Assembly: GCF_000801105.2 (NCBI RefSeq)
Contig: NC_079519.1
Coordinates: 27,007,288-27,071,287, forward strand
DNA length: 64,000 nucleotides
Direction: 5' to 3'
Origin: Raphanus sativus
Lineage: Eukaryota > Streptophyta > Magnoliopsida > Brassicales > Brassicaceae
Made by a program: the position numbers and the translations under genes. A model generated the notes under the pieces. The model was not told where the DNA came from and did not search any database. It saw nothing but the letters and a program-made list of their open reading frames with translations. The stretch's first letter is position 1. Each line of letters begins with the position of its first letter. Shown here piece after piece: positions 43,937 to 54,171 of this stretch.

Positions 43937-44390
43937 TTATAAAATCACAATATATTCTTCTTGATCTAAAACACGCAAAAGCATGCATTGTATCAGCATT
44001 CTCCAATACATATGACGCTTTCGTTGTGATCCATAGACATCAAATCGAAACGTGTGTTTATCTGTGTCCACACAAAACCAGCTGTCCGATTTACCTTTGA
44101 TTTCAATCTTGCTCGTATCTTTGCTTTTCAGATCATAACAGAAAAAATTGTCATTTTGAGTTGCACTTATAACCTTTAGTGTAATACCATTGATCAATTG
44201 TAGCTGAGAAGGCTACAATAACAGAGTCTTCCTGACTATTCCTTGTTTCCAAAACCCATAAATCCACCAAACTCTTGCTCTAAGATTGGTTTGGTCAAGA
44301 AGAGTTACTTCTCCTCAATATTCTATAAGAGCTCCCATTCGTGACATTTGTAATCAGCTCTCTCCATCCTTGCGGTCCATTTTTATTATA
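43937..44390 (-). pseudogene. Possible F-box-associated domain gene fragment
   Basis: On the minus strand an 86-codon frame (44197-43937) reads ATQNDNFFCYDLKSKD then SDSWFCVDTDKHTFRFDVY. In an adjacent frame just upstream is LVDLWVLETRNSQED. The words LWVLE and FFCYDLKSK are reminiscent of the C-terminal F-box-associated domain of plant F-box proteins. No F-box start is present and the frame is broken, so at best it is a degraded fragment. Confidence 0.3.
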
Positions 44391-44508
44391 TGGCTTTATA
44401 TCCCCTTTTTTCTTAACATGATAGCTAATTTAAAGCACATTTTGAAACAATGCATTTTGTGTGAGTCTATAAAAGAGTTTCAATTTAAAATTCTACACAA
44501 TATAATTT

Positions 44509-44645
44509 CATGATTTCCTATAACTTTTTTTTTGTGCAACTCAATTGATTAAAAACTTAGATGGATTCATACAATTGGCCCGATAAACCCATTGGAGAGA
44601 GCAGATTAGGCTAGTCTATCTGCAGACCCATGATTTCCTATAACT
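44509..44645 (-). mobile_element. 103-bp poly(A) retroposon fragment with perfect 17-bp TSD
   Basis: catgatttcctataact is repeated exactly at 44509-44525 and 44629-44645. The 103-bp insert between them reads on the minus strand from ggtctgcagatagactagcc to ttgagttgcac followed by nine A. The perfect 17-bp duplication and poly(A) identify a recent, strongly 5'-truncated retroposon. Family unknown. Confidence 0.8.
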
Positions 44646-44671
44646 ATTTTAACATAAGATACGAAAATTCA

Positions 44672-45316
44672 TCTATCTTATTAAAACAGAAACATTCTGT
44701 TGGACCTAACATTTATTTTGTAAGTTTTTAAATTAAATACACCTTTATATTTTATAGTTAAACATACATTAAGTCACTAATGTTCCTTTATTTATATTAC
44801 TATCCATGTTTCCAAACAATATACTTATTTCTTTATACTACTATCAATGTTTCCAAACAATATATTTTTTATACTACTATCAATGTTTCCAAATAATACA
44901 ATAATTAATCTTAGTTATTTTATATCTATCATTTTCTCTTTAAAATTTTGTAGAAACGTCATAATTTCATAAATTACAAAATAGTGAACTTTAAAATTTC
45001 GATTATAAGATTACAAATTATGAAATTATTACAATTTAAATCCAATTAGATTACATATCGGTCATCCATCAGTTCAATCGGTTAGTCTCGGGTTTTAGTA
45101 ATTTTTTAATATGAATATTTTAAAAACATAAATTGAATTGTCAGATCTCCGGATTAACCGGTATAATCACAATCGGGTTGAATTTAAAAATACTGAATTA
45201 AATGCAAAAATATTTTAAATACACTCTTTAAAAATAACCAAAATATTTGTTAAATTATTAGTGAAATTTTTCATCGCAAAATATCCCGCACTTCAAAAAC
45301 GCGGATCAAAATCTAG
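44672..45316 (+). mobile_element. Non-autonomous Helitron (645 bp)
   Basis: The 5' end is A|TCTATCTTATTAAAACAGAA. The 3' end has a small hairpin (ccgc with gcgg around 45290-45305), then atcaaaatCTAG|T. Insertion between A and T, a 5' TC and a hairpin followed by CTAG, with no terminal repeats or duplication, define a Helitron. There is no RepHel frame. Its last 97 bases match those at 58293-58389. Confidence 0.8.
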
Positions 45317-46597
45317 TTCATAACATTAATTGTAAATCCAGCCAAGCATGTCATAGTTTCAGTTGAATGAAATTAATTGTAAGGTTGCTAGCTTTAATTA
45401 TATTAGTTCGGAAGATATACACTATACTATAAGTGTAGTCTATTGTTTTGAATAGAGAAAATATAAATTTGTTTTAACAGAGTCCTTCTTCCCCCAAATA
45501 AATCATTAAATAACTTCACATGGGAAATTAACTCAAACTGCAAATATTAATAGCTTGCTTTTGGTGCGAAGCTACGTGATATTGTAGTCATAACATTTAC
45601 TTCGACATGGCCATCTTTTTACTAGTATTTTATAAGTTTCTTTACAAGATTTTGTAATCCTGTGATTAACATTAATACACATTCAATTTTCTTCCTGCTT
45701 CGATTAAGACCCTTTACTTGTACGTTGGTGGTCTACATAAAGACGTATACATATCTGTTTTCATTAAATACAATCAAAGACTATTCGTTTTCTTCTGTCA
45801 ACAAATATTATTCGTAATTCTTCCTTCTTGATAAATACTTGTACCAAATGAAATTTCGGAGAAAATTAAAGAACACTGACAAAGCTAGTTACTTAATTTA
45901 GGACTCAGTTTTGTTTTATAGCAAATGTATTACGTGTTCGATTTTTGTATATATAATATTAATATTTTTTTTGGAAAATAAATTTTGCATACTATGAACA
46001 CGTAACATACATACAAATATATCACTGCATTTTAACCATATTTGATAAACACATTTAAAAACCTACGAAAAGTTCAACAAAATTGGATAATAGTTAAAGC
46101 ATTTACAAAATTACCAACTGTGAACCAAGCTGAGGTTTGTTTAGTGTTTGTGCTATCTGATTTTAGCAGTGTAGATTTAATAATTCACGTTAATAAATAT
46201 AGCACATTATAATCAGTAAAAATATTTCAAAACTGAAAACATTAATTAAAAAAAAGAGACTAAAAATAATTTCAAAATCAAAACCACCGACTAAAGTTTG
46301 TAATATGTTGGTTTGATATTAGTATTATCATCATGCCATAATCCAAATATAAGAAAAACATAATTATAAAATGTATGCTTTAATATTAAACAATTTGTCA
46401 ACATTGCCATTTAAACAGAAAAAGTAGAATTGTTTTTCTTCAACCGGTAGTTAAGCAGAAATAGTTGTTGGAAGTAAAAGACTAGTCTACGTAGCTGTCA
46501 TAGTTATTTCACCTATCGTAATTAAATTGAGCCTTAATGAAAATCAATCTCTCTCTCTCCCTGAACAGTGGTATATGTGTATGTGTGTGTGTTTGTG
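45317..46597. other. AT-rich intergenic region
   Basis: No gene or bounded repeat is recognised. The 3' part becomes the promoter of the small EAR-motif gene, with a CT-rich tract and a short tg-rich run near 46570. Confidence 0.5.
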
Positions 46598-46609
46598 TTT
46601 ATAAAACGG
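46598..46609 (+). promoter_or_regulatory. Putative TATA box of the GIR-like gene
   Basis: tttataaaacgg lies about 80 bases upstream of the ATG at 46684, at a normal distance for a TATA box with a leader of 45-55 bases. Confidence 0.5.
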
Positions 46610-46683
46610 CCTTACGAGAATCAACAAGAGTAAACTTCTCAATAAAACCAAAATCTCTTTCTTAACCCCCAACGAAAGAACCA

Positions 46684-47043
46684 ATGAGCCAGAGGAACAA
46701 GAACGGCCCTAAGCTCGAGCTGAAGCTTAACCTCTCGCCACCTCCTTCTCAAGCCAACCTGATGAGCCTAGTTCGTTCTCCAAGCCGATCCAACACAACT
46801 TCGCCAAGCTCATGCGTTTCATCTGAAACGTACCAGGAGGAGATGGAGACAACAATCTCAGTGGTACTTGTTGGTTGCCCTCGTTGCCTTATGTACGTTA
46901 TGCTCTCTCAAGATGACCCAAAATGTCCAAAATGCAAAAGCACCGTCCTACTTGATTTCCTCAACCAAGACGCCTCCCCCGCTACAACTGCTCCTGCCGC
47001 CACCACTGAACGCAATAAGACATGGTGGAATTTTTTTGTTTAA
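46684..47043 (+). CDS. GIR1/GIR2-like EAR-motif small repressor, single exon
   Basis: This intronless gene encodes 119 residues. Near the N-terminus it has an EAR/DLN-type repression motif, KLELKLNLSPPPS (about residues 10-22), which recruits TOPLESS co-repressors. A Ser-rich stretch with SPSRSNTTSPSSCVSSE follows. The conserved C-terminal module GCPRCLMYVMLSQDDPKCPKCKSTVLLDF has two CxxC pairs and looks like a small zinc ribbon. This architecture is that of GL2-INTERACTING REPRESSOR 1/2 (At5g06270/At3g11600 family), which act with GLABRA2 in epidermal hair patterning. Which paralogue this is cannot be decided here. It has its own TATA box and stands alone among transposons. Confidence 0.85.
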   Translation: MSQRNKNGPKLELKLNLSPPPSQANLMSLVRSPSRSNTTSPSSCVSSETYQEEMETTISVVLVGCPRCLMYVMLSQDDPKCPKCKSTVLLDFLNQDASPATTAPAATTERNKTWWNFFV

Positions 47044-48188
47044 TCCAACCCTTTGTCCGAAATATAAACCTATAGGCTAGTTGATCCAACCGTACTTGTT
47101 TCTATATATTTCTTTTGCTTCTTCTCGTGGTTGTTTGGTGTTAGAGTAGTGCTAATCACGCTCCACGTTTAGACCAAACATGAAGTGGAGCGCGAGTAGC
47201 ACTAACTTTGCTTTTAATGCGATACGAAATTATTTGAGCAAATTATGTTCAGTATGATGAAATATTCACACTGTGTGTCTATGTGCTTCTAAACCTTTGC
47301 ACCTTGGAGATTTGAAAGACTAATGTCCTCTGTTTCTTAAAAAAATTACAAACGGTGTTTCTTGAATTAATAAACTGTAAAAAGAAACATTCGAGATTCG
47401 GTTGGTTTGTTGAACATAGGAGATACGGAGATACAACATTTATCCCGGTTCGAATCTCATTTGAAACTAAATTCTAGCAATGTGAAAAGTTTGTGTTTGA
47501 ATTCGACCCAGACATTTTATAAAGTAGTCCGGTAACATGAAATTACGTGTGAAATGACATTAATCCGAATGTATTTCAAATTCAAATTAAAACAATATGA
47601 TAAACAGTCCATTTATAATATTAAATATATTTTTTATGTGTGAACGGACCAACTGGTAGAATATTTTTTTTTAAAGTTCATTAAGATGCTGAATTTTTTA
47701 GGAGAAATTTCATATATACACTTTTTAGGTATCACTTTTTATATATACACTTAGAAGAAAAACATTTTTAAAAATACATAAATCATTAATAGGCAAAAGA
47801 CAAAAATAACCTCTCACAATTCTAATCTAATTATATGTATCTTTCTATTCCGATAGAAAACTTTAATAAAAACCTAGTTGAAATGGTTAGAGATGAAATA
47901 AAACTACCATAATGTCAAAAAAAATCTATAAAATTATTTGGGTTTGTGCACATAGTTTTACTCACCAAACTCATTACGTTTTACCTAATATTCATATTGA
48001 AAAGAACGACCAAAGAACAACAATCATTTGCATATATTCTTCTTTTTTGGACCAAACCATCATATATCTAAACAACAAAAGAAACGAAAATTGTATTTAG
48101 CAACCCTAATATGCGCATATTCATAAGAAAAACTAACAGGCTTTCAGACTTTTGTTTGTAGCTACTGATAAGTCTAAATGCTGAATTA
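47044..48188. other. Intergenic region, possible SINE
   Basis: A tRNA-type B-box (ggttcgaatc, 47447-47456) occurs in a segment that may be a SINE (about 47390-47570), but no convincing A-box, poly(A) or duplication is found. The remainder is AT-rich without a gene. Confidence 0.35.
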
Positions 48189-49526
48189 TCTATCTTATTA
48201 AAACAGAAATATTATAACTTCTTTTAGGTGGATTTTTAAGTTGGCATCACATTATTATTCTTAGTCTAACCTTTCATTTAAATATTTCCTTAAAGAGTTT
48301 AATATCAACCGTCTATCATTTAACTCCAATCTTTGTCTTACATTATCTATACTATTAAACAATATATATATTCTTTTCGTTAGAGTATACTCACATTATC
48401 ATATTTATATTGTATCATAGTGCAAATATAACAATCTTTTTTATTATAGTCAAATGAATACAATAAATGTCTCCAATATAATATTACACGAGTCTAAGTT
48501 CTTAAAGTAAAAATATAAATAGATAGAAATAAAAATAAATATTACACATGTTATTAAAAATATAAATATTATATGAGTAGGTTAACAAAAAAAACAAATA
48601 TTACATGAATCCTTAGCCAGTCATTATACAATTTTGACTATCTTGGTCCAGTTATCTCCTAAACCAATTGATTCAATTAACCAAATAACTTAAGAACATG
48701 TTTCCTCTCATCATCAAACTATAATTATCTTAAACACAAAACCCCCTTTAATTAAAAAAATAATTATGTGGCTCAAATACTGATGAATCTTTAAATTTTA
48801 AATAGCTTGATACAGAACTTTTGAAACTCAATACTAAAGATATCAGAATATATTTTTTTTTATGCTCAAATAATCGAGGTTTGTTTTGAATATACACTAA
48901 ATAGAATATACTAACATATATTCTTATTTCAATAACAGAAGCATCAATTTATACTAAAAATTTGATTATTGGAAAACTTTTTCACCAAGTTGACTCTACT
49001 ATGCCTAAAATCTCGATTTCAATCAAATATTCACAATCAAATTGTCAGATTTGAAAAATCATGAATATGGAAAACCCTTTTCTCCAAGTTTATTCTTCTA
49101 TACCTAAAATTTCGGTGTCATGAGATTTTATATTTATTATATGTAACTTAATAGGTTAGAAAATATTCATTTCCTCCCACTAAAATGTGTCTATAAATAC
49201 TTGCCTTCATATTCATCATTGGACATTCACAAAACATTAAAAAAAAACTCCAAAAAGCACAATGTAAAAACCAAATCGTATTGGTTGATATTATATCAGT
49301 GTTTTCACCATACAGTTATATCTTTAATACACCAATGAAAAACTATTAATAGAAAAAACAGTTTTAACATTGTTCTTAAACAATTCATTTTGGACAAACT
49401 CGAAATTATATAAAATCACATTATGTGAAAAGGACAATCTCCAAATTATAATAACTATTATATAATATATGTTATGTGTTAAAAACAAAAAATAAAATCT
49501 GCGCAGTCGCGCGGATCATGATCTAG
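48189..49526 (+). mobile_element. Non-autonomous Helitron (~1.34 kb)
   Basis: The 5' end A|TCTATCTTATTAAAACAGAA is identical over the first 21 bases to that of the element at 44672. The 3' end carries a hairpin, ctgcgc-agtc-gcgcgg, followed by atcatgatCTAG|T. The interior is AT-rich without a Rep/helicase frame. It therefore belongs to the same superfamily, with a different 3' hairpin sequence. Confidence 0.75.
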
Positions 49527-50820
49527 TTATATATTAAATACAAAATTAATGCTAAGGGGTTGAAAATTGGTTAAGATTAAAGAGAGGTAGTAGTTATAGC
49601 TTCAATAGATTAAAATTAATTAATTCATTAAAATCAAGTTTAAATGCAATAGTAACTGAGGCATTTGAAAATAATGATCGTTACGTAAGTATGATAAATA
49701 CGAATTCAATTCCTCCCCTAATAAAATTAGTATAATTTTTATTGTCAAATTTTTTTATGTTGTGTAATTAACTATAGGTCACCAATTTTCTTCTCTTACC
49801 AAACATTTATCATCTTAAATTCTCACTAATCGCGTTTATTTACTTAATGCAACTGTCGTAGCAATTAAACGAAGTAGATCTGTTTGGGCCAGACCAACTT
49901 GCACAGCCTCTCCTAATCAGCCCATTAATTGTTATAAACGCTTTTAATGGTCAGGAATGTAAAATCACAGACCGGCTTAAAGGGTTTAAGGAAGAAGAGA
50001 CCGTGAAATTTAACATTTACTGGAGATGCTTAAATCGGTTCTTGATCAGAGTGGCTACGTGCTGCGCAACCCACACGGAGCCAGCCACGGTGCAGCAGAA
50101 TCCATGAGTGTGACCTTCCCTCTCGATAGATAAGGAAGTACCAGGCGCCTGCTTTGAAATCTGCACAGTGGAGATTCTAAGTGAGACTCTCCTTCATGTC
50201 TCAGAAAATAATCGATTGAAGATCAAATCTATTAAACCTCTTCAAAGAGTTGCAGTGGACCCCAATGATCATCAATGCCAAATAAAAATGCGAGCTTGCT
50301 CTGGTTCTCTCTCATGAACTCCCAATCTGGCTCTGCTGCGAGAGCTTATATGCAAAAAAAAAAAAGGTGAAACGATGGCTCAAACTATAGTCCAAAAGCT
50401 TGATCATTTTTTTAGAGCTTGCGTAGTTTGAGTTCAAATCTTAACTCTTAAACTCCATAAGAGCACACTGTCAAAAGAAGAATACCTCTCTAAACTCTCT
50501 AAACTACACTAGACTACAAGCTACTGATTTAACTAGTGACCACAACAACACAAAACACTAGAAAAAAAAACTGTTGAATACGAGAATGCGCTTCTGTCCT
50601 TTTTTGCTTTAAACACAGTTCCCATGAAAAGCAGAGTTAGAATCAATGAGTTGCCTTCTCTTTGCAATCTGCTGATGTTTCTGAGACAAGCTAAGAGCAG
50701 CATCAAGCTCAAGAAGCGGTTGCCTGCCTCCATTTAAACTGAGAAGTGACTGACTATAAGTAGAACCGGAAGAAACACAAGCATGATCGATGACCAATCA
50801 GAAGATTCACGAATAGCCTA
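49527..50820. other. Intergenic, with a GC-richer block of unknown origin
   Basis: From about 50030 to 50350 and 50580 to 50800 the DNA is less AT-rich and looks like former or non-coding exonic sequence on the minus strand. Short minus frames (for example LLSLNGGRQPLLELDAALSL near 50740-50680) may belong to a degraded gene with the candidate at 50830-51150. I cannot assign a function. Confidence 0.3.
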
Positions 50821-51150
50821 ACCGATCAACGAGCTTCTCTAACAGTTCAATCAGTGTTGGCCATGATGACACTCCACAGATTTCTCTAACTGCTCCAGTT
50901 CTCACCTTCCTGGAAAAATTCAATTTATAATCAGTTAATTGTTTGATTTTCTCACAAATCCATTAGTGAATCTATATTGACTGAATAACACATTAGTATC
51001 AACATGAATTTGAAAATTAAAATTAAAATTAAAATCGTATAGCGAGACTGGATTTAGTTTGAACGAACATCGAAGAAGAGAACATACCAGGCGCTGCAGC
51101 TGAGCACGAAACCCGGGACGAACATGCTCATCAGCGAGGGCGGAGGACAT
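50817..51150 (-). CDS. Hypothetical two-exon small protein, possibly a gene remnant
   Basis: On the minus strand an ATG at 51150 opens MSSALADEHVRPGFRAQLQRL, followed by a donor CTG|GTATGT at about 51087. Using the acceptor GGAAG|GTGAGA near 50905, the next exon reads VRTGAVREICGVSSWPTLIE and stops after DRLGYS, giving about 53 residues. An alternative acceptor a few bases earlier gives an early stop. The codon choice and hydrophobic pattern look protein-like, but I do not recognise the family. Further minus-strand coding-like sequence lies beyond the stop, so this could be the start of a broken longer gene. Confidence 0.3.
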
Positions 51151-51159
51151 GGGAGGGAG

Positions 51160-52604
51160 GAGAAGAGAAGAAGTGGCGGAATAGGAAGACCAGATAGGGC
51201 AAGGATATGATTTCGGAAAAGCTGAGGGGGAGAGGAACCGATTTTGCTTTTCTGTCGTCTAAATAAGATACGTGGCTTATTAGATTAATTCATTTTTTCC
51301 AATACCTCATTAAATTTAAGAGACGTAATAAGATGCGCCAATAAACATGCTCGTTTCAAACAGTAATCATAAACCAGAGGAAGTTTCTAAAGACTAGAAC
51401 TATTGGCTGCGATTGATGACTGAGGATTAGAACCTTCCTTCTCCACCCGATCTGAGATACCACCGCCTCTGAAGTTTTGTTCATCGACGCAATTGAAACA
51501 ACCACAGCCTTAGTCCATCCGAGGCGATTGAATAGTGATCAACAAAAAAGCTCCTCGCGCTGCCATCATCGGGGCCGGGGGTGATGGAACCGTAGCCTTT
51601 CCGGTCAATCTCGCCGCTTAGCATCGCATTAAGCCCTAATTTCGACTTTGACCTTAGATCCGCCACGTCAGCTCCCTTCTCTACCAATCAGACTTTATTT
51701 TTTCGTATTTAATATTTTTTTTTAATATTCGCTACGATTTAGACCTGTTTATTTTATTATTATATTATATATATATTTTAAAACAGCAAAATTTATATAC
51801 TAAGATTTTTGACTCCACGTGTACACTCCAAGTATTGTAGAGCTGGACAAACTGAAACAAGGCAGATTTTTTCTCGTAGTTTCTTGGGATTTGATAATTA
51901 TGTAAAGAATAGTCTGTCAAAAAAAAAATTGATAGCTTGCACTATCTATGAGCATTAGAAAAAAACGTACCTAAGAAAATTTGTGTATTTTTGAACAAAA
52001 AAAAATGTTGTATTTTTTTTTCACTAACTAAGAAAATTTGTTTATTCTTTAAAAAACGTACCTAAGAATATTTCATCACTTCCGTTGTCAATCGGACATT
52101 GCATACAAAGAGAACTTTTGTCTGTGTCGAGTTTGTTTATGGTGTGTACATAATTGTTAAATCATATTTAGTTTTCTTATTTTCTTAACAATATAATATA
52201 ACGGCATCAAATGTAAATAGAATAAATTTAGATGGTTTTATGTATTTTAGGACCTATTCAAGCAATATGTGGGTTTAATTAGAGTTAGTCTAATAATAAT
52301 ATTTCAGTGAATAAAGAAGAATCTAAATAATTTTCTCACAGTTTATACGAATAATAAATCCTAAAATAATTTTTCAAACTTGAATGGATTACTCTCTACA
52401 CTAAAACATGGGTTCCAACCTGAATGGAACTTCCAAGAAAGAGGAGAGAGACTGTCAGACGGTGGGGACCGGGTAACGGACAAATAGAGTATCTGATACT
52501 TAGATTGTTCAATGGTGACAAAATGAAGAATTAGAGTATCTTATACCTCTTTCTACTTAAAGTGTATCTGATAGTTTTTTTGTTTTTGACTTAAAAGTGT
52601 ATCT
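51160..52604. other. Intergenic region upstream of the copia element
   Basis: A GC-rich island at about 51400-51690 contains the orphan frame listed separately. The rest is AT-rich. Just before the copia insertion the motif gtatct(g/t)ata recurs several times (52487-52604). aaaaacgtacctaagaa occurs at about 51960 and again at about 52050. Confidence 0.45.
51481..51624 (-). CDS. Orphan GC-rich ORF, uncertain
   Basis: On the minus strand an ATG follows a leader-like cgaaattagggcttaatgcg and opens about 47 codons beginning MLSGEIDRKGYGSITPG and ending LRLWLFQLRR. The GC content contrasts with the surroundings. I do not recognise it. It may be the first exon of a lost gene or a retroposed gene fragment. 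Confidence 0.2.
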   Translation of the reverse strand: MLSGEIDRKGYGSITPGPDDGSARSFFVDHYSIASDGLRLWLFQLRR

Positions 52605-52906
52605 TGTTATAAACGTGCATGAAACAAATGTCAAAAATGACAGCACCGAATTACCCAAGCTTCGTGTAAATGTAACAAGTGTGGAGCCCATTATCACTGT
52701 GCATGCATAGTAATTTACTTTTCTTACTTCTATATATACGATCGACTTCGATCATTGTAAGACACACAATTCTCTCCTCCTCCTCTATATAATAAACTTT
52801 CTCTCGTTTACTCTCTTGTATCAGTATTATCTCTCTTCTGCGGGTATAAAATTTCACTCTTATTTAAAATTCTCGATACTATAAAATTATAACTTATTTT
52901 ATAACA
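52605..52906 (+). repeat. 5' LTR of the copia element
   Basis: This 302-bp repeat starts tgttataaac and ends ttataaca. It contains a TATA box (tatatata, 52731-52738), which should drive element transcription. Compared with the 3' LTR I see four short insertion/deletion differences in simple-sequence runs and no base substitutions. Confidence 0.95.
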
Positions 52907-52922
52907 CGTTATCAGCACGATC
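52907..52922 (+). other. Presumed primer-binding site
   Basis: cgttatcagcacgatc starts immediately after the LTR end, where the tRNA primer of minus-strand synthesis pairs. The primer tRNA is not assigned. Confidence 0.5.
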
Positions 52923-52937
52923 ACTCTGCAATTCGAA

Positions 52938-53951
52938 ATGGCAAATATCGAGAAACTTCAGTTTCCGGCCTTAGAAATAACTGGGGCAAATTACACGGCG
53001 TGGATAACTAATATGGAGCTTCATCTAGATTCAGAGAAAATACTCGACACAATAAAAGAAGGAAACAAAACGGCATCTCATGAAAAGGCTAAGGCCGTAA
53101 TATTTCTGAGAAAGCACCTAGATGAAAACCTTACGCATGACTATGCAAGGATAAAAGATCCTCTAGATCTTTGGAAAGCCCTAAAGGAGAGGTTTGATAA
53201 CCAGAAGAAAATAACTCTTCCCCATGCACTCGATGAATGGGCGAACCTGCGGTTTCAAGATTTTGAAAAGGTGGAAACGTACAATTCCGCTATATTAAGG
53301 ATAGCGGCGCAATTAGAATATTGCGGTAAGCCCGTGACGGAAGCAGAAATGCTTGAGAAAACTTACCAAACGTTCCACAAAAACCATTATGTTCTACAAG
53401 AACAATACAGAAACCGTGGATACACGAGGTTCTCTGAACTCGCTGTAGCGCTCATGATAGCGGAGAAAAATAATGAACTCCTTATCAAAAACCACAATAT
53501 CCGACCCACATGAACCAAAGCATTTCCTGAGGTGAATGCAACGGATGTAAAAAATCCGGAAAGAGGAAATGTTTCCTATCGTGGTCGTGGTCGTGGTCGT
53601 GGTTACGGTCGTGGTCGTGGCCATCGATTTAATCGTGGTAATGAAAGGAGTTACAACCCAAAAGGAAGGGGATCCAACACGTGGAATCGATCCGATCGTG
53701 GAAAAGGGAATGAAGCCCAAGAAAACCCTACTCGTAAAAACGAGAACGTCTGTTACAGATGTGGATCGAAGGGGCATTGGTCTCAAGTATGCCGAACTCC
53801 TCAGCATCTATGTAAGTTGTACCAAGAAACCATCAGAGGCAAAGCAAAGGAAGTTAATCTTAATGAGCACTTTGAGGGTACAACATCTACATACCTTGAG
53901 TCTTCTGACTTTATGGACGATGTCGACGAGGCCACTCATCAAGATAATTAA
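52938..53951 (+). pseudogene. copia gag with an internal stop
   Basis: The capsid-like gag frame starts at ATG 52938 (MANIEKLQF, then GANYTAWITNMELHLDS) and is interrupted by an in-frame TGA at 53511-53513. It continues in the same frame with an Arg/Gly-rich stretch and a CCHC zinc knuckle (CYRCGSKGHWSQVC, about 53751-53792) that binds element RNA, ending at 53951. The stop separates the capsid region from the knuckle, so the copy cannot make a complete Gag. Confidence 0.85.
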
Positions 53952-54169
53952 AATGCTTATAGTAATCAAGCCCAATAATGCCAGTGATGCCATAAATTAT
54001 TATTACTATTATGTATTTTCAGTTCTAGAATAAAATTGTTTTTCGAAACAACTAATGTATAATTATAGTTTAATGTATAAGTGAGTGTGTGCTTATAATC
54101 AATGTATAATTATATAATGTTTACTTATGAAATTTTATTTTCTTTATTAATATTAATTGTGTGTTACAG
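53952..54169 (+). other. AT-rich gag-pol spacer with intron-like 3' end
   Basis: About 220 very AT-rich bases separate gag from pol, which lies in a different frame. The spacer ends in a pyrimidine-poor but recognisable acceptor, gtgttacag (AG at 54168-54169), just before the pol ATG. A strong donor-like gtgagt is at 54081-54086 and another (gtaagt) at 53812 within gag. Whether any splicing occurs is unknown. Confidence 0.4.
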
Positions 54170-54171
54170 AA

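Noticed and set aside
51960..52020. GAAC-A(n) insertion between tgtgtattttt-like words
   Set aside because: The flanks align only with gaps in a T-rich context, so slippage is as likely.
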